Notes under the pieces: generated by a model
Told to the model about the DNA's origin: nothing
What the model saw: only the letters and a program-made list of their open reading frames with translations
The model's database searches: none
In this document: positions 18,269 through 28,700 of the stretch, piece after piece
How the letters are laid out: every line of letters begins with the position of its first letter
How positions within the stretch are numbered: position 1 is the stretch's first letter
NCBI GenBank assembly: GCA_937625935.1
Contig: OW569383.1
Location: 372,001 to 436,000, forward strand
Direction of reading: 5' to 3'
Source: Tetramitus jugosus
Taxonomy: Eukaryota; Heterolobosea; Eutetramitea; Acrasida; Vahlkampfiidae
DNA length: 64,000 nt
Made by a program: the position numbers and the translations under genes

Positions 18269-19864
18269 ATGGCAGAATTCGATCTCACACCAAAGTTAAC
18301 TCCCTATCTCGATACTCATCTCGTTCTCCCAATCTTGAACTTTTTGAGATCAGACAACGTCAACGTATGTGAAAAACACGGTGCTTTTTTTTCCATGATC
18401 CACTCCACAGCAAGAACTCACAACAATAACTCACACATGATATCTTTTTTTTGATGCTTTTTACTATTGATGCTTTTTTGAACACACACTCGAAAAAAAA
18501 ACAATGATTTGCTTTCAACCATGACGCACACACGACTGCCGCACACATACACACATACACATTCACACATACAGATTTATGAAAAGAAGCAAGTTCTTGA
18601 GAATGAATACAACTTGCTCCGTGGATCCAAAATGAAGGATGCCCAGCTCGATGTCTATAAGCTATTAAATGGAGCTTCTGCTGCTGAACCACAAGAAATT
18701 GCACAAGAAAAAACTCAAATTATCAATCAACTAAAAGACTTGCAAGAAAAGTGTCAACCCATTCTCAAAGTCATCTCTGATGAAGAGTCTGTGAAGCAAG
18801 CAAAGGAACGCAATGAATTTTCAGTTGAATTTTTTGGTGCTGAAAATGTGGAACACTTGATTCAATTTGCAAAGCTTCAATATGAGATTGGAAACTATAA
18901 GGAGGCCTCTGGTTATTTGTATGATTTGTTGGAGCTCATTCAAAAGAGTCCTTCCACTACTGCTGCTGCTACCACTGGTGCCACCACCACTACTGGTGCA
19001 TCACCAAGTCTCAAGAGCCACCTACCAAGTTTGGCACTCGGAAAGCTTGCTTGTGAGATTGTGTTGAACAATTGGGAAGCAGTGAATGCTGATATGAGCA
19101 CTGTGAGAGAACTCTGTGTCAATGTTCACAGCAACAATGCAGAAGAAGAACAGAACCAACAATTGATGAGAGCTTTTGTGGCTCATTGGTCATTGTTTGG
19201 ATGGGCGTTCGGTAAGGGTAATTTGGACTGGTGGTTGTCTGATCATCGTATTGCAAACATTATTGCCTCTCGTTGTGCCTATTTGTCCCGATATTTGGTC
19301 ATTTACATTTGCTTGAAGCGTACTAGAAAGTCATTCTTGAAGGATTTGAAGTCTGCTGTTAAGATTATTGATCATAGTGGTAGTGTTTTGCGCAATGACC
19401 CAGTGACAAAGTTTGCTTCCTTGTTGGTTCAAGCTCAATTCCTCGATGCCGGTGAGCAATTGTTGAAGATGGAACCAGTGTTGAAGAATGATTTCTTCTG
19501 CCACGGTTTTGCCAATGAGATGATGTCTGCTGCCAGAAGCATTCTCTTTGAACAGTACACCAAGATTCACATTAGAATCAGTCTTGGAAAGGACTTCCCA
19601 TTGAGAAAGTATCTGTTTGTGAACAATGAATCTGAAGAAGAAGAACAAAACTGGGTTGCCAACTCATTGAGACAACGTATCGGTGGTATTGTCGGCTGCA
19701 GAATGGACACTGGAAACAAGCTGTTGACCATTACTGAAAATTATCCAAACATTTATCAAGTTGTTGTTGAACAATCGGAAGCTTCCTGCGTGATGAGAAC
19801 CAATCAACTCAAGTACATGATTCAAGACTTGGAGAAGAAGACACCTGCTGTGCAAAGCAAATAA
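18269..19864 (+). CDS. EIF3E: Translation initiation factor eIF3 subunit e (INT6), two exons
   Basis: A subunit of the eIF3 complex, which loads mRNA and initiator tRNA onto the 40S ribosome. Exon 1 (18269-18364) encodes 32 residues beginning MAEFDLTPKLTPYLDTHLVL. A 210-nt GT-AG intron with a CA-repeat-rich 3' end follows, and exon 2 (18575-19864) continues IYEKKQVLENEYNLLRGSKM without frame loss, giving 461 residues (animal eIF3e is about 445). The MAE[FY]DL start, the helical N-terminal domain, the DWWLSDHRIANII segment and a C-terminal PCI region ending in RTNQLKYMIQDLEKK are typical. A short Thr/Ala-rich insert (STTAAATTGATTTTGA) is local low complexity. Confidence 0.92.
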
Positions 19865-20205
19865 ATACAATGTAAAAGCATTTCGTTTATTTGTCAAGAG
19901 TTTATGACGAAAAAAATGGAAGTGGATGAATGTTTACAGCAGATTCGACTTGTCGTAAAACATTCAAAAGGAATGATACACCAATCACAACAACACTCAA
20001 CAACAACACTCAACAGCAAATATCAAAAGTGCATTCATTGATCTTTTCGTGCCTTCTTCAGTTCACATGACTGTTGCAGGGCTGAAAAAAAATGATCACT
20101 AGAGTGACAATTAATGGCAGGCACTTTTGTGAGATTAATTTGAATGTTAAGATTGATGAGTGTGATGATAGATGAATGTATCAGTAGAGTGAGGAGATCA
20201 AGTGT
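19865..20205. other. Intergenic region, nothing recognised
   Basis: 341 bp between the convergent eIF3e gene and a small membrane-protein gene. It contains a short repeated stretch around 19988-20015 (caacactcaacaacaacactcaacagc). No gene, RNA or clear signal was seen. Confidence 0.4.
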
Positions 20206-20493
20206 TTAATATCCAAGAACTTCTTGTTGTTCAATCTTGCGCTTAGCTCTCTCCACAACCTCATAAATGGAGTTGAATGCATCTTGTTGTATTGGTTGAA
20301 TCAAATCATTAATCTTTTTCTTTTGTTGCTTATATTCTGGACTCACTGTTTGTGCCTCAGAGATGATGAGGAAAGACAAGACACCGAATGCAACGATGCA
20401 CTTGAGTGACTTCAAATTTTTTTCTCTCTTCTTTTCAGATACTATGAATTCGCGCTTGAAGAAATTGAGAACTGATCTAAATGGATTGAACAT
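20206..20493 (-). CDS. Small single-pass membrane protein
   Basis: 95 residues from the ATG at 20493 (MFNPFRSVLNFFKREFIVSE). The frame is open further up to an ATG at 20646, but the extra 51 residues are His/Pro/Gln-rich and look like leader. The protein has an amphipathic, basic N terminus, one hydrophobic helix (CIVAFGVLSFLIISEAQ) and a charged coiled C terminus ending RAKRKIEQQEVLGY. The layout resembles small inner-membrane subunits or assembly factors of mitochondria, but this is only an inference from composition. No family recognised. Confidence 0.55.
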   Translation of the reverse strand: MFNPFRSVLNFFKREFIVSEKKREKNLKSLKCIVAFGVLSFLIISEAQTVSPEYKQQKKKINDLIQPIQQDAFNSIYEVVERAKRKIEQQEVLGY

Positions 20494-20918
20494 TTTTTGT
20501 TGTTGCTTGTTGTTTGATAAAAATGTTGTTGCTTGTTGTTGGGGAGTTGTGTGTGGAAACTTTTTTTGTGTCGGTGCGGGAAAAATGGGTCTGTGTGGGT
20601 AAACAACTTCTCGAATTGTAGATCTGTCAATCTTCTGGGCTTTCATAATTGATCACGATATCACAATGAGGAAAAATTTGCCCTCTCTTCATAGCTCCAC
20701 CTTCAGCTGAACGTGGATCAGAGACCTGCTGCAGTGGAGTCGTAGATTAATAGATCTAATAATTTCTCCTCTCTATTTCTTGTTGAACATTCAACCAAAA
20801 TGATGAACAACAATTTCGGCCCCAAAAATTCGGCCACACAAAAAACGAAAGCACAAAACTGCAAATTGCGCACCGCTCTCTCCATACGCCATAACCAACC
20901 TGCCTTCCATCAAAAAAA
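20494..20918. other. Divergent intergenic region
   Basis: 425 bp between the small membrane-protein gene (minus) and the PINX1-like gene (plus). The first 150 bp are an open extension of the minus gene. The remainder is A-rich on the plus strand just before the PINX1-like ATG. No other feature seen. Confidence 0.4.
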
Positions 20919-21701
20919 ATGACAAAAAAGATTAGAGTCGGTGTTGATCCCAACAACCTTCAATGGTCAGAAGACACATCCCGCTTCGGTTTCAAAATGC
21001 TTCAGAAAATGGGTTGGAAACAAGGTGAGGGTCTCGGTAAGAACGGAGAAGGTATCAACGAACACATCAAAGTTGTCAAGAGACAGGAAAATTTGGGTCT
21101 TGGCGCCAACAAGAGCACCGCCAGTACCGTGTGTGTGAAAACATCCGCTTTCTCCGACCTTTTGAAACAATTAAATGCCGCCAACGCTTCAAACCATTCT
21201 GGTGAGAGCTCAACTACGACTGTTAGCGAACACAAGGAAAAAACCAAGCGTGTTCATCATCAGAGAAGAGCTGCTAGAGCTACAAAAAAGTGGCAAGGTG
21301 CTGATTTGGCTGCCATCCTAGGTAAACCAGTTGGTGCCTTAAATCACTCGTCATTGACACCTACGACACCTACGACTCCATCATCTGTTGTTGAAACATC
21401 GTCCAATGAATCACTGACGCCCCTTTCAACCAAAATGAACGACTTGATTAGTGATGCTGAGGGAACAGAGACTGGAAGACGGAAATTGATTGATTTGAGC
21501 GCCATGGACAAGAAGGAGTTGAAAAAGTTGAAAAAGCAAATGAAATCAAAGGATGAAGAACAATCTGTGCAATTATTGCAGGGAATGGATAAGAAGGAAG
21601 TGAAGAATTTTAAGAAGCAACTAAAGAAGGAACTCAAGAAGAGAAAGTCGTCATCTGATAGCGAACAAAGCAGCAAGAAGAGAAAGACGTCATCCGATTA
21701 A
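20919..21701 (+). CDS. PINX1: G-patch protein, PINX1/Gno1 type
   Basis: A 260-residue nucleolar protein of the PINX1/Gno1 family, which activates the helicase Prp43/DHX15 in ribosome biogenesis and, in animals, binds telomerase. The N terminus has the family pattern: DPNNLQWSEDTSRFG, then the G-patch FKMLQKMGWKQGEGLGKNGE, followed by HIKV and NLGLGA. The C-terminal third is Lys/Glu/Ser-rich with repeats (KKELKKLKKQMK, KKEVKNFKKQLKKELKK) typical of nucleolar tails. Starts at an ATG after an A-rich leader, single exon. The telomerase-inhibitory part of the human protein cannot be judged from this sequence. Confidence 0.9.
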   Translation: MTKKIRVGVDPNNLQWSEDTSRFGFKMLQKMGWKQGEGLGKNGEGINEHIKVVKRQENLGLGANKSTASTVCVKTSAFSDLLKQLNAANASNHSGESSTTTVSEHKEKTKRVHHQRRAARATKKWQGADLAAILGKPVGALNHSSLTPTTPTTPSSVVETSSNESLTPLSTKMNDLISDAEGTETGRRKLIDLSAMDKKELKKLKKQMKSKDEEQSVQLLQGMDKKEVKNFKKQLKKELKKRKSSSDSEQSSKKRKTSSD

Positions 21702-21762
21702 ATATGTTTTTTCAACAGAGTTTGGTGCATTCTTGTCCAGATCTCTCGGCTTTTCACTTTAT

Positions 21763-24243
21763 TCAGAGTACGAGCATGAAAATGAGCAGTAGAACACTTA
21801 TGATTGCCAGAAGGAGAAATCCAACCAGCAAGCGCTTCATCCACAGAGAATGATGCTTGATTTTCGTATTGTACGTGTAGAGGAAGCTGTCAATAATTCT
21901 TCGTATGCCTGTCCAGATGTACGACACTGGTTTCAAGCTCTCTTTCACCTGATCAAAGTATTCCTTCAAGTTGGAGTGTGGAATGGAATTGGGTGCTGCA
22001 CTGGACATGGATGTGACAGCTTCAGACACCATTCGAACTGCTTCCGTATTCCTCTTGTTGAACAGTTGACCCATGTAGAGGAATGGTGCTTTGACAATCT
22101 CGACCAATGAAAATAGTACGAATGATAGTGCTTCTAGCTGGCCGCCAATTGCATTGTACAAGGTCGATACGAATACGCCTAGTAATTCATAGACCATGAC
22201 CACGAGTTGTATCGGCAGTTTTATCAGTGTATAGACACCCATCGATACAAACTTTACCAATTGAGCAATTGCAGATATAGTGGTGAACAGTAGGAGGAAC
22301 AGGGGCCGCACAACATCGAATATGAGTGTGATGAAGCCCCAGACTCCACTATGAAGCCATTGCAGCACCACTATTATCGGATAGACTACATAGTACAGTA
22401 AGTGACCGATATGATATGCCACTGTGACAACGGGAGAAACGACAATGCTCTTCAGATAGGAACCAATCGTCACCATTACACTAATCATTGGTGAAAATAC
22501 ATAGAGAAAGTTGCTGAGCGTGAGGAACAGTCGATTCAGTATCAGTGGAAACAGTAGAATAACTCTGTTTCTCCAAATTGGCTCAAACCACGTGAGCAAG
22601 GGTCCAAATATTCGTCGCATGGCACCTCCCACATATGGTAAATTCTTGTAGAGATCATAAAAGCCCCATAGCAGCGAAAAGAGAATATAAAAGTTGACAA
22701 TTGTTGTGATCAACTGTCTCACGCGATACGAATAATAGACGGGAATAGAGTATCGATTCACAACAACACTCCATGTCGGTAAGCTCTGAATGGACAACTT
22801 GTACAACCGTTCATCAGATTTGAGCATGAGTTCGTCCAAGTAAGTCGCACAGTCCTGCTTTGTACAATAGAGAAAATAGACGACAGAGGAGAATTTGGAT
22901 GGGCAGATCTCTGGTGGTTTAAATAATTCGAATACGATCACCACGGGAGCACAGGGCGCATACTGGAAATCCAAACCAGAAATATTGTCCCAATCAATAA
23001 CAATCGTATTGTCTTTTTGATCCATATCATCATAGTTGTTGTTATTGTTGTTCTCATTATTGTCATCCTTATTTTCACTAGAATCATGCTGTTGCATCTT
23101 TTCTTTAAAACTGGCAGGACCAACATCATTGCGCATCATTCTTCTCGGTGTTTGTCGTATTATTGCACTGCCCGGATTTTCCTCCGTATTCGTCAATGAT
23201 GCACTGTTCGAAGAAGCAATACTGTTCCATGCAGCATTGGCCCATGATGTTAAATTGAGTGATTCTCGATGATTGACCATTCTTTTGTTGCTACTGCCAT
23301 GATTATGCACGCGGGGCAATGATATCTCTAATCGACGTCTCGTCAAATCCACACAAACACTCACATCTTCATGTCCAGTCAAGAAATGATCACCTTTTGT
23401 GATGCGCGATCCATGGAACGTATATTGATTGAATCTGCGTGCATGAAAATGTTGTTGTTGTTTCTCGGATGCTGTTGTTGCTGCGTCAATCACATTGTGC
23501 TTGGTGTTTGTACCATCAGAGGAAGTAGAGAATCTTCGAGGACTCTTCAGTGGAAAGTGAAGATGATTGAGTGATGGAATCATTGGAATTCGATGATTTG
23601 TTTTGCTGTTATTATTATTATTATTATTGTTGTTGTTGTTATTGTTATTGTTGTTATTGGTATGGATGGGAGTAAATGGAGAGTTGGGTTGAGCTGGAGA
23701 GTTGAAAAATAGTGATGATGATGATTGAGGTGTGGTAGTGGTGGTAGTGGAAGAGAGTGAGGATAGTGATGTAGAAGAGGATGATTTGACAAGAGAGGAT
23801 GGAAATCGATTTCGGAGTTGTGATGATGATTTAAAGTCATGCAGTGATGGTGTTCTTGACATTGTATTTATATGGTCATTGTGATTGTTGTTATTGTTCT
23901 GACTATGATTGTTGGGTGAGTTGGGTGATGATGGTGGATAGGTCGGATCAAAATTGGATAGTGTTTGCAAGGGAATGTTCACAGTTGGTATGATTGGTTT
24001 TGTTGTTGTTGTCATGGTGGTTGTGGTGGTAGTAGTAAAATAATTATTATTGTCATCCAGTTGTTGTTTATCGGCAGAATCATCATCAGACAATATCGAA
24101 TACTTTGATTTTCGATGTCTCAAATGTGATTGTTGTGATAATGATGGTGATGATGGTGGTGAAGGTGAAGGTGGTTGTTTGGATGAAGCAGAAGGATGAC
24201 AGAACAATGCATCAATTGAATGGATGGATTGCACGGTTGTCAT
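21763..24243 (-). CDS. Large multi-pass membrane protein, family unknown
   Basis: 826 residues from the first ATG (24243); the frame extends 12 codons further only to a GTG. The first 280 residues are Ser/Pro/Asn/Thr-rich, with a run of about 20 Asn. A possible lipid- or membrane-binding domain follows (FHGSRITKGDHFLTGHEDVS, NTIVIDWDNISGLDF, PVVIVFELFKPPEICPS); its alternation of strands recalls PH/GRAM folds, but weakly. The C-terminal 330 residues hold many hydrophobic helices broken by Pro and Tyr, several possibly re-entrant, ending in a final helix (LLVGFLLLAIISVLLLIFML) at the extreme C terminus. That end resembles a tail anchor. No transporter or enzyme motif seen. Confidence 0.8.
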   Translation of the reverse strand: MTTVQSIHSIDALFCHPSASSKQPPSPSPPSSPSLSQQSHLRHRKSKYSILSDDDSADKQQLDDNNNYFTTTTTTTMTTTTKPIIPTVNIPLQTLSNFDPTYPPSSPNSPNNHSQNNNNNHNDHINTMSRTPSLHDFKSSSQLRNRFPSSLVKSSSSTSLSSLSSTTTTTTPQSSSSLFFNSPAQPNSPFTPIHTNNNNNNNNNNNNNNNNNSKTNHRIPMIPSLNHLHFPLKSPRRFSTSSDGTNTKHNVIDAATTASEKQQQHFHARRFNQYTFHGSRITKGDHFLTGHEDVSVCVDLTRRRLEISLPRVHNHGSSNKRMVNHRESLNLTSWANAAWNSIASSNSASLTNTEENPGSAIIRQTPRRMMRNDVGPASFKEKMQQHDSSENKDDNNENNNNNNYDDMDQKDNTIVIDWDNISGLDFQYAPCAPVVIVFELFKPPEICPSKFSSVVYFLYCTKQDCATYLDELMLKSDERLYKLSIQSLPTWSVVVNRYSIPVYYSYRVRQLITTIVNFYILFSLLWGFYDLYKNLPYVGGAMRRIFGPLLTWFEPIWRNRVILLFPLILNRLFLTLSNFLYVFSPMISVMVTIGSYLKSIVVSPVVTVAYHIGHLLYYVVYPIIVVLQWLHSGVWGFITLIFDVVRPLFLLLFTTISAIAQLVKFVSMGVYTLIKLPIQLVVMVYELLGVFVSTLYNAIGGQLEALSFVLFSLVEIVKAPFLYMGQLFNKRNTEAVRMVSEAVTSMSSAAPNSIPHSNLKEYFDQVKESLKPVSYIWTGIRRIIDSFLYTYNTKIKHHSLWMKRLLVGFLLLAIISVLLLIFMLVL
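23608..23662. repeat. AAT/AAC trinucleotide tract (poly-Asn)
   Basis: A run of ATT/GTT triplets on the plus strand, read as about 20 consecutive Asn codons in the membrane-protein gene on the minus strand. It mixes two codons, so it is partly interrupted. It is the longest single-residue run in the window; similar shorter Asn/Gln/Ser tracts occur in most of the larger genes. Confidence 0.85.
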
Positions 24244-24494
24244 CTCGACTGATTTGGGGTGATAATGTTTGGAGGTCACAGATGACTTTTATGTACAAAT
24301 ACGTATGGATGGTTTTTGAAGCGGTTTCGAAGAATGTTGAGCTTGTATTTCTCTCGTTTTTTTTGTGTGTTTGTTTTTTGTGACGCGCTCATCCGAGTGT
24401 TCTGCTGCGCAGGAGATGAGCGGAATCATGACGTGGCAAAAAAAAACGAGGAAGTTTCCTTCATAACCACTTCTGGAGAGCCACGTGGGAGGTT

Positions 24495-25670
24495 TCAGTC
24501 TTTGGTCAAGAAGTGAGTCATCTTGAAGCATTCAACACAATAGGGAGTGTCACACTCGACACACCTGAAGAAAGTTTCAACTGATTGGCACAGATGACAC
24601 GTTTGGACTTGTTGATCTCCAAAGAACTGGCGGCCCCAGATATGTTTCCGCATAGATGTGGTTCGGTCACCACTAGTACTATGACTGGGAGAGGGTGCTG
24701 AATCTTCCTGATCAGGTGTCTTCTGGGTTTCTTCTTTGTTGAAGTGGAGTCTCTTGGCTATGATAGACGGAATAGGATGCGAACTAAGTTTTGGAGTAAC
24801 ATCGAAGTGTAGTTTCTGAGCGAATGAGTTCGGACTGGTGGATGAGGGTGCGTGACAGGAGCCAGTAAACATTGGACTTTCTTGTTTTGGTGTGGATACA
24901 GTACTTCTGATCGATGATTTCGGTGTGGATTGAGTAGGGCGTTGAGGACTACTAACGGACGCTCTGACCGTATTGACTTTTGGAGAGGAAGTTCGAGAGA
25001 TAGAGAGAGACTTTTTCGGTGAGTTGGAAGGAGAACTGGGAGCATTGTTGGAGGTACTTGTTCGGTTTGAACTGACACTTCCAGGGAGAGCTTTCGTAGA
25101 GGGACTCGACGATCGACTATTGGGAGTCATGAGAGAGAATGTCCTGTTTGACGAAGAGGGAGATGGTTTTGTTTCAGATGAAGATCGCTTTGGTGATAGA
25201 GTTCCTAAAGGTGCTGTTCTCGGTGAGGAACTCTTGGAGGAAGGAGAACTGGGCAGAGAAGAGCCACATGATGGTCTTTTGGGACTGCTTGTATACTTGT
25301 CCCTGAATTCTTTGGCCTCTTTCAGTACTTCTCTTGTGTCTCGGAGGGGCGAGCCACTTTGGACTCGTTTCCAATCTGGCTCCTTCACAAATTTTCGATC
25401 ATACTTTTCGTACTCTTGTCGCAGTCGTACTTGCATCTTCGTGTCGCTCACTTTCTCTTCCTTGCACAAGATATTATTCATGAGTCGGCTGGGGGAGGCA
25501 GATGGAGAAGAAGAGGATAGCTGTGGAGATCTCGTTCCACGTGCAGGACTTGTCGTTGTTATTGAACTTCTCATATTTTTTATTGTTGGGCTAGATACAC
25601 GCGAAGACTCTTTCCTGGTGGTAGGTGCACGCGAGGGGCTGTTCGTTTGTTGAGTGTTTTGCATTTGCAT
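24495..25670 (-). CDS. Ser/Pro-rich protein with C-terminal B-box-like zinc finger
   Basis: 391 residues from an ATG at 25670. About 300 residues are a disordered Ser/Pro/Thr/Lys/Arg region with many SSP, TPK and SPK elements, likely phosphorylation or microtubule-binding stretches. An early segment (KMQVRLRQEYEKYDRKFVKE) is more ordered. The last 45 residues contain CHLCQSVETFFRCVECDTPYC, then VECFKMTH. The pattern C-x2-C-x7-C-x2-C-x4-C-x2-C-x3-H resembles a B-box finger, though a final His is missing before the stop, so the finger may be incomplete or of another type. No RING or E3 domain is present. Function unknown. Confidence 0.75.
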   Translation of the reverse strand: MQMQNTQQTNSPSRAPTTRKESSRVSSPTIKNMRSSITTTSPARGTRSPQLSSSSPSASPSRLMNNILCKEEKVSDTKMQVRLRQEYEKYDRKFVKEPDWKRVQSGSPLRDTREVLKEAKEFRDKYTSSPKRPSCGSSLPSSPSSKSSSPRTAPLGTLSPKRSSSETKPSPSSSNRTFSLMTPNSRSSSPSTKALPGSVSSNRTSTSNNAPSSPSNSPKKSLSISRTSSPKVNTVRASVSSPQRPTQSTPKSSIRSTVSTPKQESPMFTGSCHAPSSTSPNSFAQKLHFDVTPKLSSHPIPSIIAKRLHFNKEETQKTPDQEDSAPSPSHSTSGDRTTSMRKHIWGRQFFGDQQVQTCHLCQSVETFFRCVECDTPYCVECFKMTHFLTKD

Positions 25671-25777
25671 TTGATGAAGGATCTTTTTGATTTGTTACTT
25701 GCCCTCTTCTTGAAATGTCCAAATGGTCTACTGTAGATGCGCGCATTTGTTCCCGACGATCGCTTCAGGGTCGAGCC

Positions 25778-28700
25778 TTATGAGAGCTCAAAAGCTCCAC
25801 GACCATGACGAATGGAGAGGAGCAATTTTTTGCGCAAGACCTCTTCGGATGAATAGTTTGGTAGCTTGATCAGATGGAAGCAAGTATTGCATGTGACGAG
25901 CACATCGTCATCACTGATTCTTCTTTTAGAATCTTGTTCTAGCACCTTCCTCGAGATTGTTAACTTTGGGCTGAGTGCACCACCTACTGGCAGTCTGCTT
26001 GTTCCTGTTGAGAATTCCAAAAACAGTTTTTGGTCCTCAGGGGTCATTTGAGACACGACGTTGATCAAGTACTGGACAGGCAAGGAGTCCATGGTATATC
26101 CATGAGATGTGGTAATATTCTCAACCACTTGTTCTCGCGAGGTCCACAGTTGATCATTGCCAGAGATCAATTGGCTCAACTCTGGTGCTGAAAACATGTT
26201 GAGGTAATTCATGTTGACAATCTCATGAAATCCATTGCAGAACGCATTTAACTGCTCTGAAAAACCATCGACAAGCAACAACTGTTGTAACAAGGTGAGG
26301 AATCGATCAAAATTGTCGTGCGTAACATCAATATCATCCCCATTATCTACCAAGTTCACTCCCTTAAAATTCATTGTAAGCATCATGTTATCAATCTCTG
26401 CACAGAGTTTGTTATACATTGTCTGATCACTCTTGTTGTATGTGGTGTATCGATCCAAGAGTGAGATCATTGGTTTGAGAGATCTCACAATAAATGGATC
26501 GATATCGTTGTAGTCTGGCAATTGAAGCTTCTTCTTTCCAAGAAGAAGTTCTAACCAAGGTTTGCTGAGTTCTATGTCACACAATCTTCCATCTTCCAAG
26601 CTCTTTGCTATCATTCGACCTGCCATCGTGAACCAAGATAGTTTTTTCATTCGGTCTCCTGCTGATAATGTGGATTCGAATAGAGAGGGGAATAAACCAG
26701 CCACACTATGGATATAGAGTTGTTCCTTCTTATTAAGATCTTCGTCACCCATTGAATAGCTGCTATTTGGATTGTCGTACCATATAGACAGCTCCTTGGA
26801 TTGCAGTTCCTGACAACAAGAAGTATAGAATTGAATAGTCGGACCTAGACCTGTACCTGGCTCACCCTCGTATTCAAACTCTAAAACTGTCTTATTCATT
26901 CCTTGTTCTGCTAGCTCTTTTCGGGCTTCTACGAGAATGTTATTACGGTCCTTGATTTTAATTCTCTGTGCGTGCTTGCGAATCATATTGTCACTATCTC
27001 GATTTTCTTCATCATTGATGCTATGATTCACATGAAGATATTGTTGTGGCGCATACTGGGTCATTATCGTTCTCTGAGCTCCTGAAACTACAAAGTTGAA
27101 AAACATGCGACGCACGTTGAATGGATACAAGAATGAGCAATGAGTGGTCGTGATCATATCCCAAGATGGTAGTTGCCCAGCGCAACATAGTGCTAGAGAC
27201 ATTGGAGAAATCATTTGTTGTGTCAGTTTCGATGTAATTTGGCTACTAATAAAGTGTTCGCTTGGTATGAGTGTTTCAGAGGTGGATCTACTTGAGTTCA
27301 CATAAAGCGACCAGTCTCGATTCAATGCATTGAATACTCTCATCACACACAATGTATGTACAAACAGAGCATTCACTTTTTTTCCATTGGCCAAGGGAGC
27401 TAGTTCCCGTTCGCTCAGATAATAATCTTGCAGGGATTGAACATCAATCGACTGAGAAGTGAAGCATCGAGATGATGGATAGCGTACATTATTATTTTTC
27501 TTATTGGTATAGGATATAGTGTAGCTGCTACTACCATCAAACGCTTCGCTGTATCCATAATTGTTCGACTTGGCGTAACGTCTGATACATTCGTAGAGAG
27601 TCAAACTGTACGGATTTTCCAAAAATTGATCGTCAATAAACAAGTCCAATCTTGCTACCTTTCTCTTTTGTGGATGAGAAACGCATTTGTTGACGATAAA
27701 CTGCTCAACAGCTCTCATACTGGCCAGAGGACTTATCGTATAGATATTCTCGGTCAAATCACTCAACACAGGGTCATATCTGTCTTTGAGTTTGAATTGG
27801 AGTGAGATTTTACTAGCTGCCAACAGTTCCAAGTCAGATGTACTACTAAATCCAGGGAGACGAACATCAGGTGTGCTTGCCGTGTTAGAGTCGTTCAGTG
27901 TAAAGTTAACATGAGAAACTTCATCGTCATCATCAAGTTCCTGTTGATCACTGACACTTGCAACTGATGGTAAAACATCCAACAGTTCTAATGAACTACT
28001 CAACGCATCGACTAGATTTGAGAACGTACTTTGATTATCATTGAAAAGTATAGCTAATGAGCTAATGATTTGATGCAGTTTGTTCGCATCATTCTTAAAG
28101 CGACACATAAAACTCCAGAGGTGAGTGGCGAATTTGGAGCTGATAAATTGATCAATTGATATTCCATTCACACCATGTAGATCACCAAATATTTGATTCA
28201 ATACTGAAAAATTGGTTGATGATTCCTCTGATGAAACCTGTGATAATGATGCACAAAATTCATTTAGCAAAGTAAGAGTTTGGTTGCTTCCTTGCTCCTC
28301 AGATAATGTTGCACCATATGAATCAACAAACTGCTTTGCAATATCGCAATTTGTTTGTTTGATCTCCTTTAGCATGTTCTCTCGAATGAAGAGATTGGTC
28401 AATGGTATTGACGAACTTGATGAACCATATTGCAGATCAGAAGCGAGGAGCTTTTGTGCTAGGTAAATCGTATGTGTGACTACTACAGCATTTGTTCTAT
28501 TTCTACGAAGAATTCGATGAATATACTTTGTTAATGATGCTTTCAGGTTATCGCTGCGCATTATCATCTCTGGGTTCGTGTTGCATATTATTTGAGTCAA
28601 ACTAACGACTGCACTCTCAGTAATGCTGGTGTTTGCACTGGTACTTGCTAGTTGCATCAACGGTTTAGATAGATTATTGATGTAGTCATCAGGAAGAGTC

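Noticed and set aside
24244-24279. Twelve extra N-terminal codons on the 826-residue membrane protein
   Set aside because: They begin at GTG; the ATG at 24243 is the plausible eukaryotic start.
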